The notes beneath the pieces were generated by a model. It saw nothing but the letters and a program-made list of their open reading frames with translations, searched no databases and had not been told where the DNA came from. 64,000 nt of DNA from Nocardioides agri. Lineage in GTDB: Bacteria; Actinomycetota; Actinomycetes; Propionibacteriales; Nocardioidaceae. Each line of letters opens with the position of its first letter. Position 1 is the first letter of the stretch. This document shows positions 39,441-47,537 of this stretch, piece by piece. The stretch is from contig NZ_JACEIC010000002.1 in the NCBI RefSeq assembly GCF_013778305.1, positions 3,497,669-3,561,668 on the forward strand, written 5' to 3'. Both the position numbers and the translations under genes were made by a program.

Positions 39441-39962
39441 TCAGCCGCCAGCCGCCTCCGCGTCGTCCTCACGGGCGTGACCCTGCGCACGCTCGAGCTC
39501 GGCGAGCAGCAGCCGCAGCTCGGAGCGCAGGAAGTCGCGGGTCGCGACCTCGCCGACGGCCATCCGCAGCGACGCGACCTCGCGGGCCAGGAACTCCATG
39601 TCCGCGTGGGCGCGGGCGTTGGCCTGCCGGTCCTGCTCGGCGATGACCTTGTCGCGCTGCTCCTGCCGGTTCTGCGCGAGCAGGATGAGCGGGGCGGCGT
39701 ACGACGCCTGCAGGCTGAGCACCAGCGTCAGGAAGATGAAGGGGTAGTCGTCGAACCGCCAGTCGACCGGCGCCGTCGTGTTCCAGAGCACCCAGAACAC
39801 GACGACGGCCGTCATCCAGATGAGGAACCGCGCGGTGCCCATGTAGCGCGCGAACTGCTCGGCGAAGGAGCCGAAGGCGTCGGAGTTGTACGACGGGCGG
39901 CGGACGAGCGGCTTGCGGCCGACGTCCTGGGGCGTGTCGAGGCGCGGGGTCCGGTCGCTCAT
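39441..39962 (-). CDS. DUF1003 family membrane protein
   Basis: A 173-aa protein with two membrane helices (FLIWMTAVVVFWVLWNT; YPFIFLTLVLSLQASYAAPLILL) and a long C-terminal coiled-coil-like region rich in Arg/Glu (NRQEQRDKVIAEQDRQANA). DUF1003 function is unknown. The ATG at 39962 overlaps the stop of the MgtE-N/CBS gene (ATGA), so the two proteins are translationally coupled; see that entry. Confidence 0.9.
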   Translation of the reverse strand: MSDRTPRLDTPQDVGRKPLVRRPSYNSDAFGSFAEQFARYMGTARFLIWMTAVVVFWVLWNTTAPVDWRFDDYPFIFLTLVLSLQASYAAPLILLAQNRQEQRDKVIAEQDRQANARAHADMEFLAREVASLRMAVGEVATRDFLRSELRLLLAELERAQGHAREDDAEAAGG

Positions 39963-41209
39963 TTCGAGACCGCCCGGTCGCGCCAGCCCTCGGGCAGCAT
40001 GTGGTCGAGCAGGTCGTCGACGGTCACCGCGCCGAGCAGGTGCCCGTTCTCGTCCACGACCGGGGCGGCGACCAGGTTGTAGGTCGCCAGGTGCGCGGCC
40101 ACCTCGTCGATGCTGGCCTCGGGCCGCAGCGACTCCATCGAGTCGTCGAGGGCGCCCGCGACCAGGGTGGAGGGGGGCTCGCGCAGCAGTCGCTGGATGT
40201 GTGCGACGCCGAGGAACTTGCCGGTCGGCGTCTCCAGCGGCTGGCGGCACACGTAGACCAGGGCCGCGAGCGAGGGCGTGAGCTCCGGGTTGCGGACGTG
40301 CGCGAGGGCGTCGGCGATGGTCGCGTCGGGGCCGAGGATCACCGGCTCGGGCGTCATCATCGCGCCCGCGGTGTTCTCGACGTACGACATCAGCCGGCGC
40401 ACGTCCTCGGCCTCCTCCGGCTCCATCAGCCCGAGCAGGGTGGCGGCGGTCTCCGGCGGCAGGTCGGCGATCAGGTCGGCGGCGTCGTCGGGCGACATCT
40501 CCTCGAGGACGTCGGCGGCGCGCTCGGAGTCCATGTGCTCGAGGATGTCGACCTGGTCCTCCTCGGGCAGCTCCTCGAGGACGTCGGCGAGCCGCTCGTC
40601 GTCGAGCGCCGCGACGACGGCCCGGCGGCGCTCGTGGGGCAGGTCGTGCAGCATGTTCGCCGCGTCCGCGGGCCGCATCTCGTTGAGCGCCGCGATCAGG
40701 TGCGTCGCGCCCTGCTGGTCCTCACGACCGGTCAGTCCCTGGACCGCGCGCCACTCCACCACGTGGGTCTGGCCGCGGCGTCGCAGTCCCTTGGCCGCCT
40801 CCTGCATGGCGACCCGGGAGATCACCCAGTCGCGGTTGCGTGCCTGCTCCATGGCGACGTCGTAGACGGTGCCGGTGACGTCGCTGCCCGAGATCGTGAC
40901 CGTACGGTCGAACATCTCGCCGATCACCAGCGTCTCGGTGGGCCGCTTCTCGAAGCGGCGCATGTTGAGCAGGCCGGTCGTGTAGACCTGCCCGCTGTCG
41001 ATGTTGGTCACCCGGGTCATCGGTACGAAGATCCGGCGGCGGCCGAAGACCTCTGCCACGAGGCCGAGCACGCGCGGCTGGTGCACCTCCGAGCGGACTG
41101 CCACCACGAGGTCGCGCACCTTGCCCACCTGGTCGCCCTGCGGGTCGAAGATCGGCAGACCGACGAGGCGGGCGGCGTAGACGCGGACGGGGGTGGTGCT
41201 CACGACCAC
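39959..41209 (-). CDS. PRC-barrel / MgtE-N / CBS domain protein without a membrane domain
   Basis: A 416-aa soluble protein. The N-terminus has PRC-barrel-like stretches (GLPIFDPQGDQVGKVRDLVVAV). The middle is the MgtE N-domain superhelix (HLIAALNEMRPADAANMLHDLP, then VLEELPEEDQVDILEHM). Two CBS motifs end it (MMTPEPVILGPDATIADALAHV; LRPEASIDEVAAHLATY). The magnesium channel domain of true MgtE is absent, so it is a regulatory relative, probably sensing a metal or nucleotide and acting with the coupled DUF1003 membrane protein. Start GTG 41209 or 41203. Confidence 0.88.
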   Translation of the reverse strand: MVVSTTPVRVYAARLVGLPIFDPQGDQVGKVRDLVVAVRSEVHQPRVLGLVAEVFGRRRIFVPMTRVTNIDSGQVYTTGLLNMRRFEKRPTETLVIGEMFDRTVTISGSDVTGTVYDVAMEQARNRDWVISRVAMQEAAKGLRRRGQTHVVEWRAVQGLTGREDQQGATHLIAALNEMRPADAANMLHDLPHERRRAVVAALDDERLADVLEELPEEDQVDILEHMDSERAADVLEEMSPDDAADLIADLPPETAATLLGLMEPEEAEDVRRLMSYVENTAGAMMTPEPVILGPDATIADALAHVRNPELTPSLAALVYVCRQPLETPTGKFLGVAHIQRLLREPPSTLVAGALDDSMESLRPEASIDEVAAHLATYNLVAAPVVDENGHLLGAVTVDDLLDHMLPEGWRDRAVSK

Positions 41210-41274
41210 GAACGCTACCGGCCGGACCCCCGGCGATGCGGGAGCCGGTGAGCGACTTCGCTACAGTGAACCCC

Positions 41275-41302
41275 TCAAGTCTTCCGGGTGACCTGCCGAT
41301 CC
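41275..41302 (+). promoter_or_regulatory. WhiG/FliA-type promoter candidate for the EEP gene
   Basis: TCAAGT (41275-41280) and GCCGATCC (41295-41302) match the shape of FliA/WhiG promoters (TAAA...GCCGATAA), with 16 bases between the TCAA and GCCG cores, one more than the usual 15. This lies 45 bases before ATG 41347. Plausible; not a perfect match at the second half of the -10. Confidence 0.35.
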
Positions 41303-41346
41303 TGGAGGCAGATGACACCTTCGGGGATGCGGGAGGATCGCGCTCG

Positions 41347-42474
41347 ATGTCGAAGCACGCGGCCGCCCGCCGCCGACGCCGCGAGCGCGTCGACGCGCTG
41401 GGCGCCACGGTCGGTGCAGTCGTCACCCTCGGCCTGGTGATCGCGGTCCTGGCCGGCGTGCGCGCCGCTGACGGCGACGCCGTCGACCTCGCCGTCGAGG
41501 ACGCGTCCAACGCCGTGGTCGACCCGGCGCACGCGAGTCCCGCCGCTGCCTCCTCCTCCAGTCCCGCGACGACCGAGCCCGACTCCTCGGCGACGCCGCA
41601 GGAGGTCGTCCCGGCGCAGACCATCAAGCTGGACAAGGCGAAGATCAAGCGGCAGCGCATCCGCGCCGAGCGCAAGATCGTCCAGCGCCAGGTGCGCCGG
41701 GCGGCGCAGCCGGGGATCGACGAGTCCCTGCCGCGGACCTCGGCGTTCCGCATCGGCACCCTCAACATCCTGGGCAGCCAGCACACGAGGGGACAGGGCG
41801 GCTACGGTCCCGGCCCCCAGCGTGCCGGCATCACCGCCAGGCTGGTCACCTCGCGGGGCATCGACGTCGTCGGTCTCCAGGAGGTCCAGGACGACCAGAT
41901 CGGGGCGCTGCAGGGCGGCATGCCGGGCTACGGCATGTGGCCGGTCCAGGCGCTCGGCAACAACGGCCAGCGGCTCCAGGTGATGTGGCGCGAGTCCAAG
42001 TTCGAGCTCGTCGACACGGGGTCGGTCTCCTACGTGTTCGACAGCCAGACCATCCCGCTGCCGTGGGTGCGGCTGCGCGACCGCGAGCACGGCGGCGAGT
42101 TCTACGTCATCACGACGCACAACTCCGCGAAGCAGCTCGAGGGCCAGCGCGACGCCGCGACGACGACCGAGATCGCGCTCATCAACCAGCTGAAGTCGAC
42201 CGGGCTGCCCGTCTTCATCACCGGTGACATGAACGAGCACGAGGAGTTCTTCTGCCGGGTCGCGGTCGAGGCGCAGATGGTCGCTGCCAACGGCGGCAGC
42301 GGCGTCGGCGGCTGCCAGCTGCCTCCGCAACCGCGCCGCGTCGACTGGATCATGGGCACCTCGGACGTCGGCTTCTCGGGCTACGTCCAGGACGGTGCCT
42401 CCCTCGCGGCGGCCAGCGACCACTTCCTGCTCTACGCCGACGTGGGGCTCGACAACCGCGGCATCCTCCGCTAG
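41347..42474 (+). CDS. Exported endonuclease/exonuclease/phosphatase (EEP) fold protein
   Basis: A 375-aa protein from ATG 41347 (GGGAGG about 10 bases upstream; ATG 41236 also possible). The Arg-rich N-terminus and one hydrophobic helix (about 18-36) mark a signal anchor, followed by a Ser/Thr/Pro linker and basic region. The EEP domain (about 130-375) keeps the metal and catalytic residues: Asn in TLNILGSQHT, Glu in VGLQEVQ, Asp/Asn in TGDMNEHE, DWIMG, and SDHF. Two Cys (FFCRV, GGCQLP) are shared with the EEP domain at 46776, suggesting an extracytoplasmic disulfide. Substrate (nucleic acid, sugar phosphate or lipid) unknown. Confidence 0.82.
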   Translation: MSKHAAARRRRRERVDALGATVGAVVTLGLVIAVLAGVRAADGDAVDLAVEDASNAVVDPAHASPAAASSSSPATTEPDSSATPQEVVPAQTIKLDKAKIKRQRIRAERKIVQRQVRRAAQPGIDESLPRTSAFRIGTLNILGSQHTRGQGGYGPGPQRAGITARLVTSRGIDVVGLQEVQDDQIGALQGGMPGYGMWPVQALGNNGQRLQVMWRESKFELVDTGSVSYVFDSQTIPLPWVRLRDREHGGEFYVITTHNSAKQLEGQRDAATTTEIALINQLKSTGLPVFITGDMNEHEEFFCRVAVEAQMVAANGGSGVGGCQLPPQPRRVDWIMGTSDVGFSGYVQDGASLAAASDHFLLYADVGLDNRGILR

Positions 42475-42512
42475 CGCCGCTGCGCCGCGCGGCCATGGGC
42501 TAGCGTGGGCAC

Positions 42513-42947
42513 ATGGGTGCTCTGGTGCGCGCGTTCGGGTTGATCGCCGCCGGCACGCTCTGCGTGGGACTGACCGCGGGATGCGGCGACGACGACGGGA
42601 GCGGCGCCCCGGCCGCGACCGACAGCACCAGCTCTGCCGCCACCGAGTCCGAGACGCCGGAGCCGAGCCCCTCTGTCGAGAAGCCGAGCGAGACGCCGGT
42701 CCCCGCCTCGTGGCCGGCGTGCGGCGAGACCTGGGTCGCCGGGGCCGACCTGCCCAAGCCGTACGAGGGCTGCGCCAAGGGGGGCACCGCCGTCCCGGCG
42801 GACGCGCAGCACTGCTCGATGGGCGCGGTGCTGGTGACCTACGGCGACCGGTTCTGGGCGGTCCCGGGCCACGTGATCTCGGAGGCGGACGGTCCGCTGC
42901 AGAAGGATCCGGACTTCCGGCAGGCCCGCGCCACCTGCACGGCCTAG
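42513..42947 (+). CDS. Small lipoprotein of unknown function
   Basis: A 144-aa protein with a signal peptide ending in the lipobox LTAGC (Cys at about residue 24). A Ser/Thr/Pro-rich linker (about 28-65) precedes a compact C-terminal domain containing four Cys (WPACGETW, EGCAKGG, HCSMG, TCTA), likely two disulfides outside the membrane. No motif I recognise. It lies between two exported-enzyme genes and may be a surface partner. A weak hairpin follows at 42986. Confidence 0.75.
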   Translation: MGALVRAFGLIAAGTLCVGLTAGCGDDDGSGAPAATDSTSSAATESETPEPSPSVEKPSETPVPASWPACGETWVAGADLPKPYEGCAKGGTAVPADAQHCSMGAVLVTYGDRFWAVPGHVISEADGPLQKDPDFRQARATCTA

Positions 42948-42985
42948 ACCACACGAGTCACATCCGTCCCACTGTTCCCGGGCGC

Positions 42986-43001
42986 GCCGATTCGGATCGG
43001 C
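42986..43001 (+). terminator. Weak hairpin after the lipoprotein gene
   Basis: GCCGAT-TCGG-ATCGGC forms a perfect 6-bp stem with a stable TCGG-type tetraloop 39 bases after the stop. Its position fits a terminator but the stem is short. Confidence 0.35.
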
Positions 43002-43060
43002 TGTAGCCGTTAGTTACAGTGTCGGGCGCGGGGACTGCGCGAACGTGCGGGCGGCAAGCC

Positions 43061-43088
43061 CTCGTGTCGAGCGGCCGCTCGACACGAG
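43061..43088. promoter_or_regulatory. 28-bp perfect palindrome ahead of the PLD-like gene
   Basis: Bases 43061-43074 (CTCGTGTCGAGCGG) are the exact reverse complement of 43075-43088 with no spacer. It is 68 bases before the TTG start at 43156. A strong dimeric-regulator site, or a cruciform/RNA hairpin in the leader. The centre CGGCCG has no unpaired loop, which favours protein binding. A related half-site (GCTCGAGCGACAC) lies about 15 bases further on. Confidence 0.6.
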
Positions 43089-43155
43089 TCCGCGCTGCTC
43101 GAGCGACACGGTGCACCACTGACCTCGGGCTGACGAGTCGTAGGGGGATTCAGAG

Positions 43156-44514
43156 TTGCGCCACCAAGGTCCACGCAAGATCGCCATCGTCCTCGTCCCG
43201 TTCCTGGTGGCGGGCATGCTGGTCGTGCTCGGCGGGTCGTCGGCCACGTCGGCGAAGCCCAAGCACCCGAAGCCGCCGAAGTACACCCCGGCCGCCGGGG
43301 CGACCTTCAACAACCCCTACGGCGGCACGGCCGCGCGCCGCGCGATCATCCGCAAGCTGGTGAAGACGATCGACAGCGTCCCGCGTGGCGAGGAGATCCG
43401 GATCGCCTCGTGGAACGTGCGCAGCCCCAACATCGCGACCTCGCTGCTGCGGGCCAAGAAGCGCCGCGTCTCGGTCCAGATCGTCATGGACCGCTCCAAC
43501 TGGCGTGAGGACAACCCCAACCCCGACGCCGCCCGGCTCTACCGCGAGCTCAAGAAGGGCAACGGGCACCGCAAGCTCGAGCGCCGCAGCTGGCTGCGGC
43601 AGTGCCGCGGCGCGTGCCGCGGGCCGCACGGCATCGCGCACACCAAGTTCTTCCTCTTCTCCAAGGCCGGCGAGGCCGAGAACGTCGTGATCTACGGGTC
43701 CAACAACGCCACCGAGCTGGCGGCCGACATCCAGTGGAACGACGTCTACACCCGCATCAACCACCCCGACGAGTACGCCGAGTTCCTGTCGGTGTTCAAC
43801 GAGATGGTCGTCGACCACAAGCCGGCGGGCGGCGGCTACCGCCTCTGGGCCCACGGCCCGTTCACCTCGGTCTTCTACCCGTACGCCGGGCAGGCCGCCC
43901 CCAAGACCGACCCGGTGATGGACGTGCTCGACAAGATCCGGTGCAAGGGTGCCACCGGTCGCGGCAGCCACGGCCGCACGAAGATGCGGATCGCCCAGAC
44001 CGCGATGTACGGCGACCGCGGCATCGCGATCGCCCACCGGCTCGCGCAGATGCACCGCCGCGGGTGCGACATCCGGATCGTCTACGCGATGTTCGGCAAC
44101 GAGGTGCTCCGCATCCTGCGCCACGAGGCCGGTCGCGGGGGGATCCCGCTGACCCACCTCGCCTGGGACCGTAACGAAGACGGCATCTACGACCGCTATG
44201 TACACATGAAGACTCTCGCGGTCCGCGGCGTCTACGACGGCGACACCGACGCGACGCTCACGATCAACGGCTCGGCCAACTGGACGCCCGTCTCGCTCGC
44301 CAGCGACGAGGTGATCGGCGTGCTGACCCAGCCGAAGCCCAACCGCACCTACATGAAGTGGATCGACTTCCTCTTCACCCACCGCCCCACGTCCTGGGGC
44401 CGGGAGAGGATCGGCGTCGCCAGCGGCGTCGACGACGCCGTCGAGGGTGGAATGGAGCGACGCGTCGGCAGCACTGCCCCTGACCCCTACGCACTGATCA
44501 AGAAGGAACTGTGA
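43156..44514 (+). CDS. Secreted phospholipase D-like domain protein
   Basis: A 452-aa protein starting at TTG 43156 with AGGGGG 9 bases upstream. The signal peptide (IAIVLVPFLVAGMLVVLGG) is followed by a Lys/Pro-rich linker and two PLD half-domains. HxK motifs are HTK in HTKFFLF with a following GSNN, and HMK in HMKTLAVRG with NGSANWT, so both His-Lys pairs needed for a phosphohistidine intermediate are present, but the classic downstream Asp of HKD is not at the usual spacing. The substrate could be a phospholipid, nucleic acid or wall polymer. Its stop overlaps the next gene (GTGA). Confidence 0.85.
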   Translation: MRHQGPRKIAIVLVPFLVAGMLVVLGGSSATSAKPKHPKPPKYTPAAGATFNNPYGGTAARRAIIRKLVKTIDSVPRGEEIRIASWNVRSPNIATSLLRAKKRRVSVQIVMDRSNWREDNPNPDAARLYRELKKGNGHRKLERRSWLRQCRGACRGPHGIAHTKFFLFSKAGEAENVVIYGSNNATELAADIQWNDVYTRINHPDEYAEFLSVFNEMVVDHKPAGGGYRLWAHGPFTSVFYPYAGQAAPKTDPVMDVLDKIRCKGATGRGSHGRTKMRIAQTAMYGDRGIAIAHRLAQMHRRGCDIRIVYAMFGNEVLRILRHEAGRGGIPLTHLAWDRNEDGIYDRYVHMKTLAVRGVYDGDTDATLTINGSANWTPVSLASDEVIGVLTQPKPNRTYMKWIDFLFTHRPTSWGRERIGVASGVDDAVEGGMERRVGSTAPDPYALIKKEL

Positions 44515-47501
44515 CTCTCGGGACTCGTCACCACCTCCGGAAGGCCGGGGCCGCATCACTGCTGGTCCTGGCGCTGACCGCGTCGCTGCTCGCAGCGACC
44601 TCCTCCTCGGTCGAGGCGGGAGACGAGGTGGGAGCCACGAGTCCCACGGCGCGCCGTTCGTCGTGCGCCGACGTGCTGCTCGTCGGCGTGGACGGCAACG
44701 GCCAGGGACCCAAGCGCGGCAAGACCTTCGGGCCGGCCGTGGGTCGGTTCGCCGGCACCTACGCGCGCCAGCTCGGCCGGGGCCGCTCGGTCCAGGAGAA
44801 GCGCCTGGCGGTCCGTACGCCGAAGCTCGCCACGCTGACCGCCCGCCACCTGTCTGGGAAGCCCGCCGCCGACTCGATCCGCAAGGCGTCGCTGCGCCGC
44901 TGGCTGGCCCCGGTCCCGCAGGCCCGGAAGGCGGTCATCGCGACGCTCGACGCCGCGGCGACGTCGTGCCCCGAGCAGCAGTTCGTCCTCGTGGGCTACG
45001 CCCAGGGCGCCCGGGCGGTGCACGGCGCGCTCGGCACGCTGCGCGAGCGCCCCTACGGCGGTCGGATCGTCGCCGGCGTCCTGATCTCCGACCCCGGCCA
45101 CCGCAAGGGGATCGAAGTCCGTCTCGGACGCAAGGTCGACGCCCCACCGGCGCCCAGCGACACGTTCGGCGTCTGGAACATCTGCACCACCGGCGACCTG
45201 GTGTGTGCCCCCGGCCGCACCGCGTTCCGCCCGGCGGTGGCCACCGCCCAGCGCTACCACCGCAGCACGCCGACGGTCACCAAGGTCCGCGCGGCCGTCC
45301 TCGACCGGGCCCGCCGGTGGCCGGCGCCGAAGCCGGCGATCACCGTGCGCGCCGCCCTGGTCGACGCGCCGATCCAGATCGCCCTGCAGGCCGACGCCAC
45401 GGCGTCCACCCGGCCCGGCGCCCAGTGGACGGCGACGAGCGCGCTGCCGCCCGGCGTCACGCTGTCGCCCACCGGCGTGCTGAGCGGCGCGGTGTCGACG
45501 CGCGGCCAGTGGGCGATCACCTACACCGTCGCCGGCACGGCGCCGGCGACCACCCCCCACTCGGGCCAGGTGGTCCTCACCGTCTCCGACGGCGCCACCT
45601 CGGTGAGCTCCGGTGGCCAGGTCACCTGTGCGACCGACGGCGGCGGCGGGGCGACCTGCTGGGGCGCCAACCAGTTCGGCCAGCTCGGCAACGGCACGAC
45701 CGCGGGGAGCGCCGCTCCCGTCGCGGTCGCCGGCACCGGGTGGCAGAGCATCAGCACCAGCGGTGGCTCGACCTGCGGCATCAAGGTCGACGGCACGCTG
45801 TGGTGCTGGGGCCTCAACAACTTCGCCCAGCTCGGCATCGACAAGACCGCACCGCAGAAGAAGCCGCGCCAGGTCTCGCCCGGGACCGCGTGGAGCAAGG
45901 TCAGCACGAGCTGGTTCAACACGTGCGCGATCACGACCGGCGGCGACCTCTACTGCTGGGGCCAGAACCTCCGGGGCGCCGTCGGCACCGGCGGCACCTC
46001 GAGGCTGGTCGCGCGGCCGGTCCTGGTCGGTCCGGCGGGCGCCGGCTGGCTCGACGTCAGCACGGGTGGCTGGCACACCTGTGCAGTGCGTGGCGACGGC
46101 ACGATGTGGTGCTGGGGGCAGAACACCTTCGGGCAGGTCGGCAACGCCACCGCCGGCGTGCAGACCGCGCCGGTGCAGGTCGGTCCGGCGACCAACTGGC
46201 GCCAGGTCTCCACGTCGTGGGGCCACAGCTGCGGCGTCACCGGCGCCGGTGAGATGGCCTGCTGGGGCATCAACAAGGACGGCCAGATCGGCACCGGCAC
46301 CCTCGACGACGCCTGGTCGCCGCAGCCCGTCGGGGCCGGCCAGGTGTGGACCTCCGTCTCCGCGGGCGACGCCAGCACCTGCGCGCTCAACAGCGGCGCG
46401 CAGACGTGGTGCTGGGGCGGCAACCGCTACGGCCAGCTCGGCACCGGGACCAACGTCGGGAGCGCTGTGCCGGTGCTCGCGAGCGCGCTTCCGGCCCTCA
46501 CCTCGCTCACCTCGGGCTGGATGCACGCCTGCGGCCTGGCCGGCCCGGTGCCGATGTGCTGGGGCAGCAACGAGGCCGGCCAGCTGGGCGCCTCGGGCAC
46601 CCCGCCGACGGCCCGGTCCGCCGCTGTCTCCTCCGCCGATGCGGCGCGTGCGCATGACGTCGTACGCCGCGGCGCGGTGGCGCTGCGCCTCTCGCCGGCC
46701 GCCCAGGTGGAGAGCGAGATCGGCGACCGTCCGGCGGTGTCGGCGACGGCCCGCCGCAAGGCGAAGAAGTCCTTCACCGCGAAGGTCATGACGTTCAACC
46801 TGCTCGGCAGCCAGCACACCGCGCCCACGGGCGACCGCCCGGACTGGGCTCCGGGGCGGATCCGCTCGGAGTGGGCGTCCTCGCTCATCACCTCGCGCGA
46901 CGGCTCGCTGGTCGGGCTGCAGGAGATCCAGCCGGACCAGGTGACCTCCCTCAACGCCGCCACCGAGGGCCGGTACACGTTCTTCCCGGGCACGAGCATG
47001 GGCTACGCCGGCGCACCGCAGTCGATCATGTGGCGCACCGCGGACTGGACTCCGGTCTGGACCGACACGGTGACGATCCCGTTCATGCGCAACCAGCCGC
47101 GGCCCCAGCCGGTCGTGCGGCTGCGCAACAACGCGAGCGGCCAGGAGCTCTACTTCATCAACGCGCACTTCTCGCCGGGGTCCATGGAGTCCGACCGGCG
47201 CCGGGCGACCGCGATCATCATCAGGACGATCCGCAAGCTCCAGAAGGACGGCCTGCCGATCCTGCTGACCGGTGACCTCAACGACAACCACCGGGTGTTC
47301 TGCCAGGTCACCGGCAAGACCAAGCTCCGGGCTGCCCTCGGTGGCAGCAACAACGGGTCGTGCAAGCCACCGGCCGGGCGTCGGGTCGACTGGATCTTCG
47401 GCTCGGTCGGCGCGTTCGGCCAGATCGCGATCAGCCAGGGCTCCCAGGTCCGGCGGACGACCGACCACAGCGTTCACGACGTGCCGTTCTCGGTGCAGTA
47501 G
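44511..47501 (+). CDS. Exported fusion: inactive cutinase-like, Ig-like, RCC1 propeller and EEP domains
   Basis: A 996-aa protein with a signal peptide (LLVLALTASLLAATSSS). Residues about 50-255 match the cutinase fold (SSCADVLLVGVDGNGQGP; GD229LVC; His250), but the nucleophile elbow is GYAQGA with Ala164 where cutinases have Ser, so hydrolysis is not expected. About 275-355 resembles a putative Ig (LPPGVTLSPTGVLSG). Seven RCC1-type repeats (CWGxNxxGQxGxG) fill about 366-696, enough for a complete seven-bladed propeller. About 755-996 is an EEP domain with TFNLLGSQHT, LQEIQ, TGDLNDN, DWIFG and TDHS, homologous to the protein at 41347. GTG start coupled to the PLD-like gene. Confidence 0.85.
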   Translation: MTLGTRHHLRKAGAASLLVLALTASLLAATSSSVEAGDEVGATSPTARRSSCADVLLVGVDGNGQGPKRGKTFGPAVGRFAGTYARQLGRGRSVQEKRLAVRTPKLATLTARHLSGKPAADSIRKASLRRWLAPVPQARKAVIATLDAAATSCPEQQFVLVGYAQGARAVHGALGTLRERPYGGRIVAGVLISDPGHRKGIEVRLGRKVDAPPAPSDTFGVWNICTTGDLVCAPGRTAFRPAVATAQRYHRSTPTVTKVRAAVLDRARRWPAPKPAITVRAALVDAPIQIALQADATASTRPGAQWTATSALPPGVTLSPTGVLSGAVSTRGQWAITYTVAGTAPATTPHSGQVVLTVSDGATSVSSGGQVTCATDGGGGATCWGANQFGQLGNGTTAGSAAPVAVAGTGWQSISTSGGSTCGIKVDGTLWCWGLNNFAQLGIDKTAPQKKPRQVSPGTAWSKVSTSWFNTCAITTGGDLYCWGQNLRGAVGTGGTSRLVARPVLVGPAGAGWLDVSTGGWHTCAVRGDGTMWCWGQNTFGQVGNATAGVQTAPVQVGPATNWRQVSTSWGHSCGVTGAGEMACWGINKDGQIGTGTLDDAWSPQPVGAGQVWTSVSAGDASTCALNSGAQTWCWGGNRYGQLGTGTNVGSAVPVLASALPALTSLTSGWMHACGLAGPVPMCWGSNEAGQLGASGTPPTARSAAVSSADAARAHDVVRRGAVALRLSPAAQVESEIGDRPAVSATARRKAKKSFTAKVMTFNLLGSQHTAPTGDRPDWAPGRIRSEWASSLITSRDGSLVGLQEIQPDQVTSLNAATEGRYTFFPGTSMGYAGAPQSIMWRTADWTPVWTDTVTIPFMRNQPRPQPVVRLRNNASGQELYFINAHFSPGSMESDRRRATAIIIRTIRKLQKDGLPILLTGDLNDNHRVFCQVTGKTKLRAALGGSNNGSCKPPAGRRVDWIFGSVGAFGQIAISQGSQVRRTTDHSVHDVPFSVQ

Positions 47502-47537
47502 AGTGCGCGCGTCCAGAAGTCGACGCCGAGGGATGTA

